This document shows, one piece after another, positions 1 through 6,133 of a DNA stretch of 17,854 nt. The stretch's first letter is position 1; every line of letters starts with the position of its first letter. The stretch comes from O2-02-FULL-42-9 sp038043025 (GTDB lineage: Bacteria; Pseudomonadota; Gammaproteobacteria; UBA12402): positions 1 through 17,854 of the forward strand of contig JBBTCW010000039.1 of NCBI GenBank assembly GCA_038043025.1, in the 5' to 3' direction. The notes under the pieces were generated by a model. It made no database searches, was not told the origin of the DNA, and saw only the letters and a program-made list of their open reading frames with translations. The position numbers were made by a program, and so were the translations under genes.

Positions 1-63
1 AGGCGAAATCAATTAAGGAAACAATCTCGGCCGCTTGCGGCCGAGTTGTTGAACCGACCGACT

Positions 64-97
64 GGCTGCCCGCGCTGCGGGAGCAGCCGCTTTTTTT
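64..97 (+). terminator. Rho-independent terminator of an upstream plus-strand gene
   Basis: GGCTGC (64-69) pairs with GCAGCC (83-88), and CCGC (70-73) pairs with GCGG (77-80) around a GCT loop. A run of seven T follows at 91-97. The T-run lies on the plus side, so it ends transcription entering from the left. A second GC-rich palindrome, CGGCCGCTTGCGGCCG, precedes it at about 29-44. The gene being terminated lies outside the window; its stop may be the TAA at 14-16, but this cannot be confirmed. Confidence 0.7.
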
Positions 98-114
98 GCT
101 AATGCACTTAACAT

Positions 115-145
115 AAAAATCTCCGCAGAGGATTATGCGGATTTT
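115..145 (-). terminator. Probable terminator of pcnB
   Basis: CCGCA (123-127) and TGCGG (136-140) form a stem extended by AAAAT/ATTTT. Read on the minus strand the hairpin is followed by AGATTTTTATG. It overlaps the pcnB stop codon at 133-135. The stem is short and the T-run is five bases, so it should be of moderate strength. Confidence 0.5.
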
Positions 146-1392
146 AATGGTTGATGGAGCGCCTGTATCATGCGATGTTGTTCTGCTGGTTTAGCAGATT
201 GAATATCTGTCCACCAGTCGGCGATTTCTTTGGGTACCTCGCCGATTTTTGCGCGCAACAATAATAAATCATACGTCGCTCTGAAGCGCTGTTGCGTTAA
301 TAAGCGAGTAATAGAGCGCGGTCGTCGGCTTTCTAAGCGCTGCTGCGATAACCAAATTTCTCGAATGATGGCGGTGATTCGGTTTGGAATTAAAATCGAT
401 TTTAGCTGCTCATCTAAAATCGTGCGGGTTGCTTGCTCTAACGCTTGCATGTTCGGTTTATTTTTACAGCGTAATCTTAAAAATTCTAATTTAACAGCAG
501 GCCATAAAATGGCTGCAAACAAAAAATAAGGCGCGAGCGGTTGATGATCATAAATGCGTTTATCTGTGTTTTTAAATAACTGTTCCGTCATCAAAACGGG
601 ACTTTCACTTTGTTCAAAACAGTTGTATGCGGCAGGAAATAAATGTCTAAATAATTTATATTCTCTTAATAAAGGAAATATAGCCGTTGCCGCACCACAG
701 TGAAACAATTTCAATACTTCATCATACAGCCGCGCAGCGGGAACATGTTGTAATAGATTGCCGGATTTTTCAATAGGCTCAGCGGTATCCGGGGTTAAAT
801 TAAATTTAAGTTTTCCGGCGAATCGTATGGCGCGTAACATTCTAACGGGATCTTCATTGTATCGTTTTTTTGCGTCGCCAATAATACGAATAGTTTTTTG
901 TTGAATATCTTTAAAGCCATCACAAAAATCTAATAGTTCTTTTGTAATCGGGTCATAGTAGAGTGCGTTTAATGTAAAATCGCGTCGCATCGCATCTTCT
1001 TCGATGGTGCCGTAAACATTATCGCGCACGATGACGCCGTTTTTGGTATGCCCTTTGTCCTCGGATGCGCCTTCATGACTCGCGCGAAACGTGGCGACTT
1101 CAATGACCTCTCGTCCAAAATAAACATGTGCCAAGCGGAAGCGTCGTCCGATTAAGCGGCAACGACGAAAGAGTTGTCTGACCTGGTTGGGCAAGGCACT
1201 CGTAGCGACGTCAAAATCTTTAGGGATTTGATTGACCAATAAATCACGCACACAGCCGCCGACCAAATAGGCTTCAAAACCGGCTGCTTTTAGATGTTGA
1301 ATAACGGAAACCGCGTTCGGTGGAATATTTTTGCTCGAAATATGGTGCGCTTGATAAGGGATTATTTTTCGGGCTGGTTGTATTTTGCTCAT
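133..1392 (-). CDS. pcnB: Poly(A) polymerase I (PcnB)
   Basis: Adds 3' poly(A) tails to RNA, marking transcripts and small RNAs for decay; cytoplasmic. The 419-residue protein shows the class II nucleotidyltransferase signature LVGGCVRD (residues 43-50), then KDFDVAT with the metal-binding pair Asp59 and Asp61, RRFRLAHV (83-90), IEVATFR (97-103), EEDAMRRDFTLNALYY (131-146) and YNEDPVRMLRAIRFA. The order and wording match the E. coli enzyme along the whole length. It is shorter than the 465-aa E. coli protein and lacks the long arginine-rich C-terminal tail, ending shortly after WWTDIQSAKPAEQ. PcnB proteins are told from CCA-adding enzymes by this overall match; a CCA enzyme is the less likely alternative. 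The start is ATG with AGGAT five bases upstream. folK, often next to pcnB, is not seen. It is transcribed divergently from the tRNA-Glu. Confidence 0.95.
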   Translation of the reverse strand: MSKIQPARKIIPYQAHHISSKNIPPNAVSVIQHLKAAGFEAYLVGGCVRDLLVNQIPKDFDVATSALPNQVRQLFRRCRLIGRRFRLAHVYFGREVIEVATFRASHEGASEDKGHTKNGVIVRDNVYGTIEEDAMRRDFTLNALYYDPITKELLDFCDGFKDIQQKTIRIIGDAKKRYNEDPVRMLRAIRFAGKLKFNLTPDTAEPIEKSGNLLQHVPAARLYDEVLKLFHCGAATAIFPLLREYKLFRHLFPAAYNCFEQSESPVLMTEQLFKNTDKRIYDHQPLAPYFLFAAILWPAVKLEFLRLRCKNKPNMQALEQATRTILDEQLKSILIPNRITAIIREIWLSQQRLESRRPRSITRLLTQQRFRATYDLLLLRAKIGEVPKEIADWWTDIQSAKPAEQHRMIQALHQPLKSA

Positions 1393-1435
1393 GATTATCC
1401 TGTGTTTATTCCGTTGCGTTATTCTTATTCATTCC

Positions 1436-1463
1436 TTGTGATCCTTTTTTTGTTGGATATAAT
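1436..1463 (+). promoter_or_regulatory. Sigma70-type promoter of tRNA-Glu
   Basis: A consensus -10 box TATAAT at 1458-1463 follows TTGTGA at 1436-1441 with a 16-bp spacer. Initiation would fall near 1470, about 28 bases before the tRNA. The -10 is perfect and the -35 is partial. Confidence 0.65.
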
Positions 1464-1489
1464 AGCATCACTCGTTGGGTTTATGCCAA
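1459..1489 (-). promoter_or_regulatory. Putative pcnB promoter
   Basis: On the minus strand an extended -10 TGCTATTAT has its TATTAT at 1459-1464. It is preceded by TTGGCA (plus coordinates 1484-1489) with a 19-bp spacer, which is long; the TGn extension may compensate. Its -10 overlaps the tRNA-Glu -10 on the other strand. Confidence 0.45.
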
Positions 1490-1497
1490 TTAAATAT

Positions 1498-1573
1498 GCT
1501 CCCTTCGTCTAGTGGCCTAGGACGTCGCCCTCTCACGGCGGGAACAGGGGTTCGAGTCCCCTAGGGAGCGCCA
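1498..1573 (+). tRNA. tRNA-Glu (anticodon CTC)
   Basis: A 76-nt cloverleaf. The acceptor stem GCTCCCT (1498-1504) pairs with AGGGAGC (1563-1569), with discriminator G1570 and an encoded CCA (1571-1573). The D arm is GTCTAGTGGCCTAGGAC. The anticodon stem TCGCC/GGCGG encloses the loop CTCTCAC, giving anticodon CTC, which reads GAG. The T arm is AGGGGTTCGAGTCCCCT. It aligns base for base with the bacterial tRNA-Glu(TTC) pattern except at the anticodon and a few stem positions. The first anticodon-stem pair is a T-G wobble. Confidence 0.95.
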
Positions 1574-1663
1574 ATTTTCATCTCATCTTGCATTCATCTT
1601 GGGGCGATCTGCCCTCGAAAAAATCGTCATTTATCATTAATAAACTCCTCATTTTTCTCGGGG

Positions 1664-1844
1664 AGGGTCTGTTACAGAATAAGTGGTACAGTTAGCGCCC
1701 AGATGATAGGCAGATTTGGACGTTCTGATTGAGAAAAAAAACGCACATAGCAGGGACTATGTAAGTTATTTTTCGATTGAAGAACGTCCAAAGATGCCTG
1801 TCAGATGGGATGCTAAATGTATCACTTATTCTGTGACAGACCCT
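1664..1844. mobile_element. MITE-like element with imperfect terminal inverted repeats
   Basis: The left end starts AGGGTCTGTTACAGAATAAG (1664) and the right end is its imperfect complement, closing with CTTATTCTGTGACAGACCCT (to 1844). The arms are about 38 bases long with a handful of mismatches. Inside them TTTGGACGTTCT and AGAACGTCCAAA form a second inverted pair, so nearly the whole 181 bp folds into one hairpin. It is too short to encode a transposase, so movement would need one supplied elsewhere. A near-perfect copy of one end lies at 6134-6170. No clear target-site duplication flanks it. Confidence 0.7.
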
Positions 1845-1933
1845 TAGATCGCCCCAATCTGAACGCAAGCTGAGCGAAAATTAGGGTTCACTAGGGGGGT
1901 ACTGCAAACGCGAAGCGTTTGGTACAGGGGTTT

Positions 1934-2086
1934 GAAAAATTTGCAGGACTGCAAATTTTGGCGCACAGCAGTGCGCCCGAAGGGCGAGGGTACAAGGATG
2001 TACCCGAGTCAAAAATTTGCAGGATTGCAAATTTTGGCGCACAGCAGTGCGGGGCGAGAGCCAGAACGACAGGGATGTCGCGAGTC
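1934..2086. repeat. Two tandem copies of a 76-bp palindrome-bearing unit
   Basis: Positions 1935-1975 and 2011-2051 are identical over 41 bases except for one C/T change, an offset of 76. Each copy holds two palindromes, ATTTGCAGGA(C/T)TGCAAAT and GCACAGCAGTGC. Each then ends in a different small hairpin of one design: GTACAAGGATGTAC in the first and CGACAGGGATGTCG in the second, both followed by GAGTC after one or two bases. A related hairpin, AAACGCGAAGCGTTT, lies just before at about 1906-1920. The function is unknown. Confidence 0.75.
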
Positions 2087-2103
2087 AATATTACTAAAGT
2101 TAA

Positions 2104-2125
2104 TTTCTATATCGGGATTTGGGCA
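2104..2125. repeat. 22-bp sequence repeated in inverted orientation at 17799-17820
   Basis: The sequence beginning TTTCTATATCGGGATTTG is the exact reverse complement of 17799-17820. At the distal site it continues into an AGGGTCTG end like that of the MITE. Here the match stops after GGGCA. It looks like a truncated remnant of a dispersed element. Confidence 0.6.
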
Positions 2126-2159
2126 TCCAATTAGTTATATTTCTTTTGAGCTTATGAGT

Positions 2160-2165
2160 TATAAT
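2160..2165 (+). promoter_or_regulatory. Possible -10 box for the CMD-like gene
   Basis: A perfect TATAAT lies 43 bases before the start codon in AT-rich DNA. No good -35 box is found at 16-18 bases upstream, so the assignment is tentative. Confidence 0.3.
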
Positions 2166-2208
2166 TATTTTTCTAAAATTTATTGACTCACAATATCAAG
2201 GAGTACAC

Positions 2209-2826
2209 ATGTCGCCAAAAAAGTCAGCAATGATGGACAAACTATACGGGGAGGAAATGGCTGATGCCGTATATCGACGATGTCAAGAATTAAGTCCACA
2301 ATTTAATGAGCTGGTACAAACTTTTGTTTATGACATATTTTGGGCAAAACCCGGACTAGCACTCAAGGAAAAAAGTTTAATCACCATCGTAACATTAATA
2401 GCCTTACAGAAATCCGAACAATTGCAGATACACTTACAGGGCTTCTTTCATTTAGGCGGGACATTTCTCGATATTACGGCACTCTTAAAATATATGGTTT
2501 CCGCTCAATACATTCGATCAGGCACTAACACATTAGCTATGTTAGACGAGCTGGCTGCAAAAATGGACATCGATAAAGGAGTAGCTATAGACATTTCACA
2601 TCGCCATAAGGCATTTATAGATTTAACTGCCCATATCACCATAGGAGAGCAAGACAAAACACAAAGCTATATATCACAACTACTAAAAGAACAAATTTTA
2701 ACAACAGAAGAAATTGAAAATACTATGTTGCACCAAATGCTATATGGTGGGTTCCCTTGCGCAATGAATGGATTAGCCGCGCTCAGACAAGCTGAAATAT
2801 CATCAACACAGGGACTTAAATCATGA
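2209..2826 (+). CDS. Carboxymuconolactone decarboxylase (CMD)-like protein
   Basis: A 205-residue protein of the CMD/AhpD-like all-helical fold. Residues about 30-100 carry the PcaC-type pattern FVYDIFWAKPGLALKEKSL, TIVTLIAL and EQLQIHLQGFFHLGGT. The segment that normally closes the domain, LHQMLYGGFPCAMNGLAALR, comes only at about 174-193, after a second helical stretch. It therefore reads as an enlarged or partly duplicated CMD domain rather than a simple PcaC of about 130 residues. There is no CxxC, which argues against an AhpD-type peroxidase reductase. The substrate cannot be told. The start is ATG with AAGGAG five bases upstream. Its TGA overlaps the ATG of the next small ORF (ATGA), and an MFS transporter follows on the same strand. 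AT-rich coding and the repeat-rich upstream DNA suggest acquisition. Confidence 0.7.
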   Translation: MSPKKSAMMDKLYGEEMADAVYRRCQELSPQFNELVQTFVYDIFWAKPGLALKEKSLITIVTLIALQKSEQLQIHLQGFFHLGGTFLDITALLKYMVSAQYIRSGTNTLAMLDELAAKMDIDKGVAIDISHRHKAFIDLTAHITIGEQDKTQSYISQLLKEQILTTEEIENTMLHQMLYGGFPCAMNGLAALRQAEISSTQGLKS

Positions 2827-2963
2827 ATATGATCCAACTTGAACAAAGGATTGACGAAAATACATTTTTTTTTGGAAATTCGGCTCAAATAGCCCCGCCA
2901 ACAAACAAAAAATTTAAACAAATATCTAAGTTCATTTTTTTTGGAGTATCTCAAAAGAATTAA
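2823..2963 (+). CDS. Small coupled ORF, possibly a gene remnant
   Basis: A 46-codon frame begins at an ATG that overlaps the stop of the CMD-like gene as ATGA, the usual arrangement for translational coupling. It opens MNMIQLEQRIDENTFFFGNS and ends at TAA 2961-2963. The peptide is polar, has no signal sequence and matches no family I recognise. A run of nine T at about 2865-2873, and its short length, suggest the front part of a longer enzyme gene cut by a frameshift or deletion. It could also be a real small protein. After it, another short frame with AGGA before its ATG (2978-3019, 13 codons) precedes the transporter. Confidence 0.35.
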   Translation: MNMIQLEQRIDENTFFFGNSAQIAPPTNKKFKQISKFIFFGVSQKN

Positions 2964-3036
2964 TAACAGGAATTTCTATGCCAAATAACGCGCCTAAAAG
3001 GTGGGTACTTTCATTTTGATATTAGAAAAGACTCCT

Positions 3037-4245
3037 ATGACATCGCATAGTAATGATCAAACAGCTGTTATGAAAAGTCTGTTTTTACTGTCTGTTTTGC
3101 TAATTTATCCGCTTCCGCAAATCGCTATTGATATTTATCTGCCTTCTTGGCCTGCGATGGTGTCTGCACTGCACACCTCTCGCGAGTTATTACAATGGAG
3201 TTTAACTATCTACGTTTTATTCCTCGGCATGGCTCAACTTATTTATGGGCCATTATCGGATAGATTTGGAAGAAAACCGGTTTTATTGTTTGGTATTGGT
3301 GTTTTTTTTATAAGTAGTTTTATGGGCATGTTTGTTGTTTCGATGGGTCAATTGCTTGTCTTGCGTGCGATACAGGGACTGAGTATCGGTTGTGGGTTTA
3401 CGGTTGCTAGCGCGATCCTGGCAGATGTATTTCAAGGAAATCAATTAGCCAAAGTTACTTCATATTCAGCAATGATCTATTCAATATCATTAATGTTTGC
3501 ACCATTTATCGGCGGCTATTTACAACATTATATCGGATGGCAAGCGAACTTTGGGGGCATGGCTCTCTATGCATTAATTCTTTTTCTATTGATTTATTTA
3601 TTTGTTTTTGAAACCAAGGATAAACAAAAAAAGGCTATATTCTCGATCAGTAGCATTTTAAAAAACTATTTTTTATTATTTCATAATCTCGTTTTTATCG
3701 GGGCTATATTTTGTCTTATATTGGCGTATGGCGTCATGATCACTTTTAATATCGTGGGGCCTTTTTTACTACAGGAAACGTTACATGTTTCCGTTATTGG
3801 TTACGGGCAGCTTTTATTATTAATTGGCGTCGCTTATTTCATTGGCGCAACGGTAAATAGTTTTTTCGTCAAATATGCTGGCATTCATCGCTTAATTATT
3901 TTAGGGTTAATACTGATGTTTTGTTCTAGTTTAGGGTTGGTCGCTATCGTTATACTACACGTAGTGACTGTTACAAACATTGTGGCGCTTGTTGGATTGA
4001 CTATATTTAGCGTAGGATTTATTTATCCTAATTGTTTTGCCTATGCCCTCGATGTTTTTCATGAAAAAGGTTACGCGAGTGCGCTGATTGGGTCGGCAAT
4101 ATTAATTGGCGTGTCGATCATTAGCGCGATAGTGTCACATTTTAATATCGACCATGAGTATTGCTTATCTTTTGCATTTTTAATTTTATCTATACTCAGT
4201 ATATTAAGTTATGTATTAACAAGAATTATTATAAAAAAGAGGTGA
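3037..4245 (+). CDS. MFS transporter, Bcr/CflA drug-resistance type
   Basis: An inner-membrane proton antiporter of the 12-helix major facilitator superfamily, predicted to export a small drug-like compound. About 402 residues from ATG 3037. Helix 1 carries QIAIDIYLPSWPAM, the Asp-x-Tyr-Leu-Pro feature typical of Bcr/CflA. The helix 2-3 loop has motif A, GPLSDRFGRKPVLL. Helices 4-5 contain LRAIQGLSIGCGFTVASAI and a motif C-like FAPFIGGYLQ. Twelve hydrophobic segments run to the end, with a central loop ETKDKQKKAIFS. The frame extends upstream to a GTG at 3001, but ATG 3037 or the later ATG at 3070 better suits the usual distance to helix 1; no strong Shine-Dalgarno decides it. It follows the CMD-like gene, and an oxidation-prone substrate or resistance role is only inference. 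Confidence 0.85.
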   Translation: MTSHSNDQTAVMKSLFLLSVLLIYPLPQIAIDIYLPSWPAMVSALHTSRELLQWSLTIYVLFLGMAQLIYGPLSDRFGRKPVLLFGIGVFFISSFMGMFVVSMGQLLVLRAIQGLSIGCGFTVASAILADVFQGNQLAKVTSYSAMIYSISLMFAPFIGGYLQHYIGWQANFGGMALYALILFLLIYLFVFETKDKQKKAIFSISSILKNYFLLFHNLVFIGAIFCLILAYGVMITFNIVGPFLLQETLHVSVIGYGQLLLLIGVAYFIGATVNSFFVKYAGIHRLIILGLILMFCSSLGLVAIVILHVVTVTNIVALVGLTIFSVGFIYPNCFAYALDVFHEKGYASALIGSAILIGVSIISAIVSHFNIDHEYCLSFAFLILSILSILSYVLTRIIIKKR

Positions 4246-4249
4246 TGTT

Positions 4250-4363
4250 ATGCCGCGACAAGAGTTATCTGAAGCACTGCCACTACAACACCGTTTGTTG
4301 CGTCAAACCCGCGCTAAAGGTCTGTTATTCGCTATTCAATCCCCGTCAACTTTCCATCCGTAA
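4250..4363 (+). pseudogene. Short 37-codon frame after the transporter, likely gene fragment
   Basis: ATG 4250 has GAGGTG upstream, five to six bases short of it, a good ribosome site. The frame opens MPRQELSEALPLQHRLLRQT and runs to TAA 4361-4363. Its last 32 bases overlap the 3' end of the convergent DUF2845-like gene. A well-initiated gene ending inside an intact neighbour suggests an N-terminal fragment left at a recombination junction near 4335. The family is not recognised. Confidence 0.35.
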
Positions 4364-4841
4364 ACGTCAATTGAATCGTGGCATCTTGTCCGTTTGGATA
4401 AGTGATGATCGTTTGCGTTTGGTCGGGGCCGTCGGGTAGTGTGATCGTTTGTTTTTGACTGGGTTGTTTGCAATATTGATAGAGCAAGGTTGGGCTATCG
4501 CCTTTTTTCAATTGAACGTCGGAGCGGCAGGGTGGTGTTTGTCCTGAGCTTGCTATGCTCGTTGCTTTATTATCGACAAACGTGACGACCAGGGCATTTT
4601 TTTGCGGTTCGGCAGGTATCGAATTAGGCTTGTAATCATAGATCCATCGTTCTGCTTTTTGCGTTTTTTGATTGGGAATTGTTTTTGTTGTTGTGCTTGC
4701 GGGCGCGCCGCAATTGGCTTGTACTTGATCTAACGAATCGCCTAAGCTGACATATTGGTTAGTCTTGTTGCAGAAAAAATAAGAGGCTGCATAAGCGCCT
4801 GGCATGATCAGTATTAATGTCAGTAGTAAAATTTTTTTCAT
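4332..4841 (-). CDS. Secreted DUF2845-like protein, paralog 2
   Basis: 169 residues with a clear signal peptide (MKKILLLTLILIMPGAYA, cleavage near residue 18-19), so periplasmic or surface exposed. The mature part holds two copies of one pattern: Cys, then LGDS or KGDS, a short helix, Cys-x-x-Pro, a variable linker, an aromatic strand and a closing strand (VVTFVDNKATSIA; QLTFTDGKLTGIE). This resembles DUF2845/SmpA-OmlA-like units seen in Legionella and Pseudomonas. The two cysteines of each unit could form disulfides. The ATG directly follows the TAA of the upstream paralog with no gap, so translation is probably coupled. The function is unknown; binding of an envelope component is only inference. 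Confidence 0.65.
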   Translation of the reverse strand: MKKILLLTLILIMPGAYAASYFFCNKTNQYVSLGDSLDQVQANCGAPASTTTKTIPNQKTQKAERWIYDYKPNSIPAEPQKNALVVTFVDNKATSIASSGQTPPCRSDVQLKKGDSPTLLYQYCKQPSQKQTITLPDGPDQTQTIITYPNGQDATIQLTFTDGKLTGIE

Positions 4842-5330
4842 TTATTCTATTGCAACCAACTTATCATCCATAAAAATTAATTGGCTTGTGCCTGTATCGC
4901 CATTGGGATAGGTTAATACGGTTTGTTCTTGCTTGGGTCCGGGCGCCGCATGATTGCCTATTTTTTTTAATGTGGGTTCTTTGCAAAGTTTGTAAAGTGA
5001 ATCTTGGTTGTCGCCTACGTTAAAGGGAGTGCTTGTGTTGCACTGCGTCGTTTGTTTAACGTTTTTGCCATCGGCTTGTATCTGAATGGCTTTGTCGTTT
5101 ATAAAGGTGACGGTGAGCGTGTCGTTATAAATCCATTGCGCGATTTTTTCATTGTTATGTGTTTTGATGGTTCGTGGCGTTTGCGTAATCGGTTCGCCGC
5201 AAAGCGTTTTCACTTCATGTATTGTATCGCCTAAACGGACGTAGTTATCATCGTTATTGCACAAAAAAAACGAAAAGGCCTGAGACATTGGTAATATCAA
5301 TATCAGTATGAACGGTAATAATTTTCTCAT
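4842..5330 (-). CDS. Secreted DUF2845-like protein, paralog 1
   Basis: 162 residues, the first gene of the pair on the minus strand. The signal peptide is MRKLLPFILILILPMSQAFS. The body again has two units: FFLCNNDDNYVRLGDT with CGEPITQTPRTI and LTVTFINDKAIQIQ, then CNTSTPFNVGDN with CKEPTLKKI and LIFMDDKLVAIE. It aligns with the downstream protein along its length but is clearly diverged, so the duplication is not recent. AAGGAT lies about six bases before the ATG. No confident promoter is seen in the 60 bases between it and the nudF leader hairpin. The first unit looks closest to the described DUF2845 family; function unknown. Confidence 0.65.
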   Translation of the reverse strand: MRKLLPFILILILPMSQAFSFFLCNNDDNYVRLGDTIHEVKTLCGEPITQTPRTIKTHNNEKIAQWIYNDTLTVTFINDKAIQIQADGKNVKQTTQCNTSTPFNVGDNQDSLYKLCKEPTLKKIGNHAAPGPKQEQTVLTYPNGDTGTSQLIFMDDKLVAIE

Positions 5331-5391
5331 TTTAGAATCCTTTTGATTAACGCATATAACAGCGTATCATTAATTATTTACCGTATCAATT

Positions 5392-5444
5392 AGCTCTGAG
5401 CTGTGGAAATCCAGTCACAGCCTGGGTTTCCCTTGCTCAGAGCT
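5392..5444 (+). promoter_or_regulatory. Long hairpin in the nudF leader
   Basis: AGCTCTGAGC (5392-5401) pairs with GCTCAGAGCT (5435-5444). Inside, GGAAATCCAG (5405-5414) pairs with CTGGGTTTCC (5422-5431) with one G-U pair, around a seven-base loop. The stem ends eight bases before the GAGGTG ribosome site (5453-5458). The outer arm is the same AGCTCAGAGCT word found in the 57-bp repeats near 16.8 and 17.7 kb. There is no T-run, so it is not a standard terminator. Confidence 0.55.
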
Positions 5445-5463
5445 GCATAAACGAGGTGCTGCC

Positions 5464-6084
5464 ATGATTCGCCACATGACGAAGGACGATGTTGAGATTA
5501 TAGCCAAAGAAAACAAATATCATGGATATTATAAAATTGATAATTACCGGGTGCGTTATCGCTTATTTGAAGGTGGCTTTGGACCGGTGGTGAATCGCGA
5601 GCTTTTTGAGCGCGGGCATGCCGCGGCTGTTTTGCCTTATGATCCGATTTTAAGAAAAGTGATTTTGATTGAGCAATTTCGTATCGGCGCGATGCAAGAT
5701 AAAAAAAGCCCTTGGTTGCTTGAAGTAGTGGCGGGGATTTTAGAACCTCATGAAACGCCGGAGCAATTAGTCGTGCGCGAATCAAAAGAAGAAGCCGGAT
5801 TAGATATTTTAGAATTAACATCCATTTGTAATTTTTATGCGAGCCCGGGTGCTTGCACAGAAACCGTGGCTTTATTTTGTGGTCGCATCGATGCAACAAA
5901 TGTTGGCGGTATTTATGGTATCAAAAATGAGGCTGAAAATATTCTTGTGCATGTTTTAGATGTTGAAGAAGCGTTTCAGTTATTGCACGATGGTTTGGTG
6001 ACGAACATGACCGCAATTATTGCGCTGCAGTGGTTGGAGTTGCAGTTAATGGCGGGAAAGTGCGTGTTATTTCGAGGGGCGTGA
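5464..6084 (+). CDS. nudF: ADP-ribose pyrophosphatase (Nudix hydrolase NudF)
   Basis: Hydrolyses ADP-ribose to AMP and ribose 5-phosphate, limiting free ADP-ribose in the cytoplasm. The 206-residue length is close to the 209 of E. coli NudF. The Nudix box GX5EX7REUXEEXGU is complete at residues 91-113: Gly91, Glu97, Arg105-Glu106, Glu109-Glu110, Gly112. Pro128 lies 16 residues after the last glycine of the box, the position diagnostic for ADP-ribose specificity, within FYASPGACTE. The N-terminal strands (KIDNYRVRYRLFEGG) match the family's dimerising domain. The start is ATG with GAGGTG five bases upstream. The gene stands alone on the plus strand between two minus-strand units, behind a long leader hairpin. 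Confidence 0.9.
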   Translation: MIRHMTKDDVEIIAKENKYHGYYKIDNYRVRYRLFEGGFGPVVNRELFERGHAAAVLPYDPILRKVILIEQFRIGAMQDKKSPWLLEVVAGILEPHETPEQLVVRESKEEAGLDILELTSICNFYASPGACTETVALFCGRIDATNVGGIYGIKNEAENILVHVLDVEEAFQLLHDGLVTNMTAIIALQWLELQLMAGKCVLFRGA

Positions 6085-6133
6085 ACGACGAGAAATGACA
6101 TGCAAAAAAAACAGTCGTCGGAATGACAAATGA

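Larger units (their letters stand above)
1574..2208. other. Repeat-rich region without a supported gene
   Basis: This stretch of about 635 bases between the tRNA and the CMD-like gene has no credible coding sequence. It holds a 12-bp inverted repeat TTGGGGCGATCT (1599-1610, mirrored at 1846-1857), a 181-bp hairpin element (1664-1844), a run of small palindromes with a 76-bp tandem unit (about 1900-2086), a 22-bp sequence repeated inverted at 17799-17820, and the presumed promoter of the next gene. Short open frames here run across the palindromes and have no ribosome binding sites. Confidence 0.75.

Noticed and set aside
1..102. Open frames entering from the left edge, read through the hairpins to about 102
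   Set aside because: They cross two GC-rich terminator-like hairpins; the short frame ending TAA at 14-16 fits the terminator better, but too little sequence is present to call a gene.
1891..2134. Open frames on both strands across the palindrome array (65-84 codons)
   Set aside because: They run through tandem hairpins, lack ribosome sites and encode low-information repeats; openness on both strands follows from the palindromes.
4245..4439. Plus-strand frame starting ATGTTATGCCG after the transporter
   Set aside because: It runs antisense through the DUF2845-like gene; the alternative frame from 4250 has the better-placed ribosome site.
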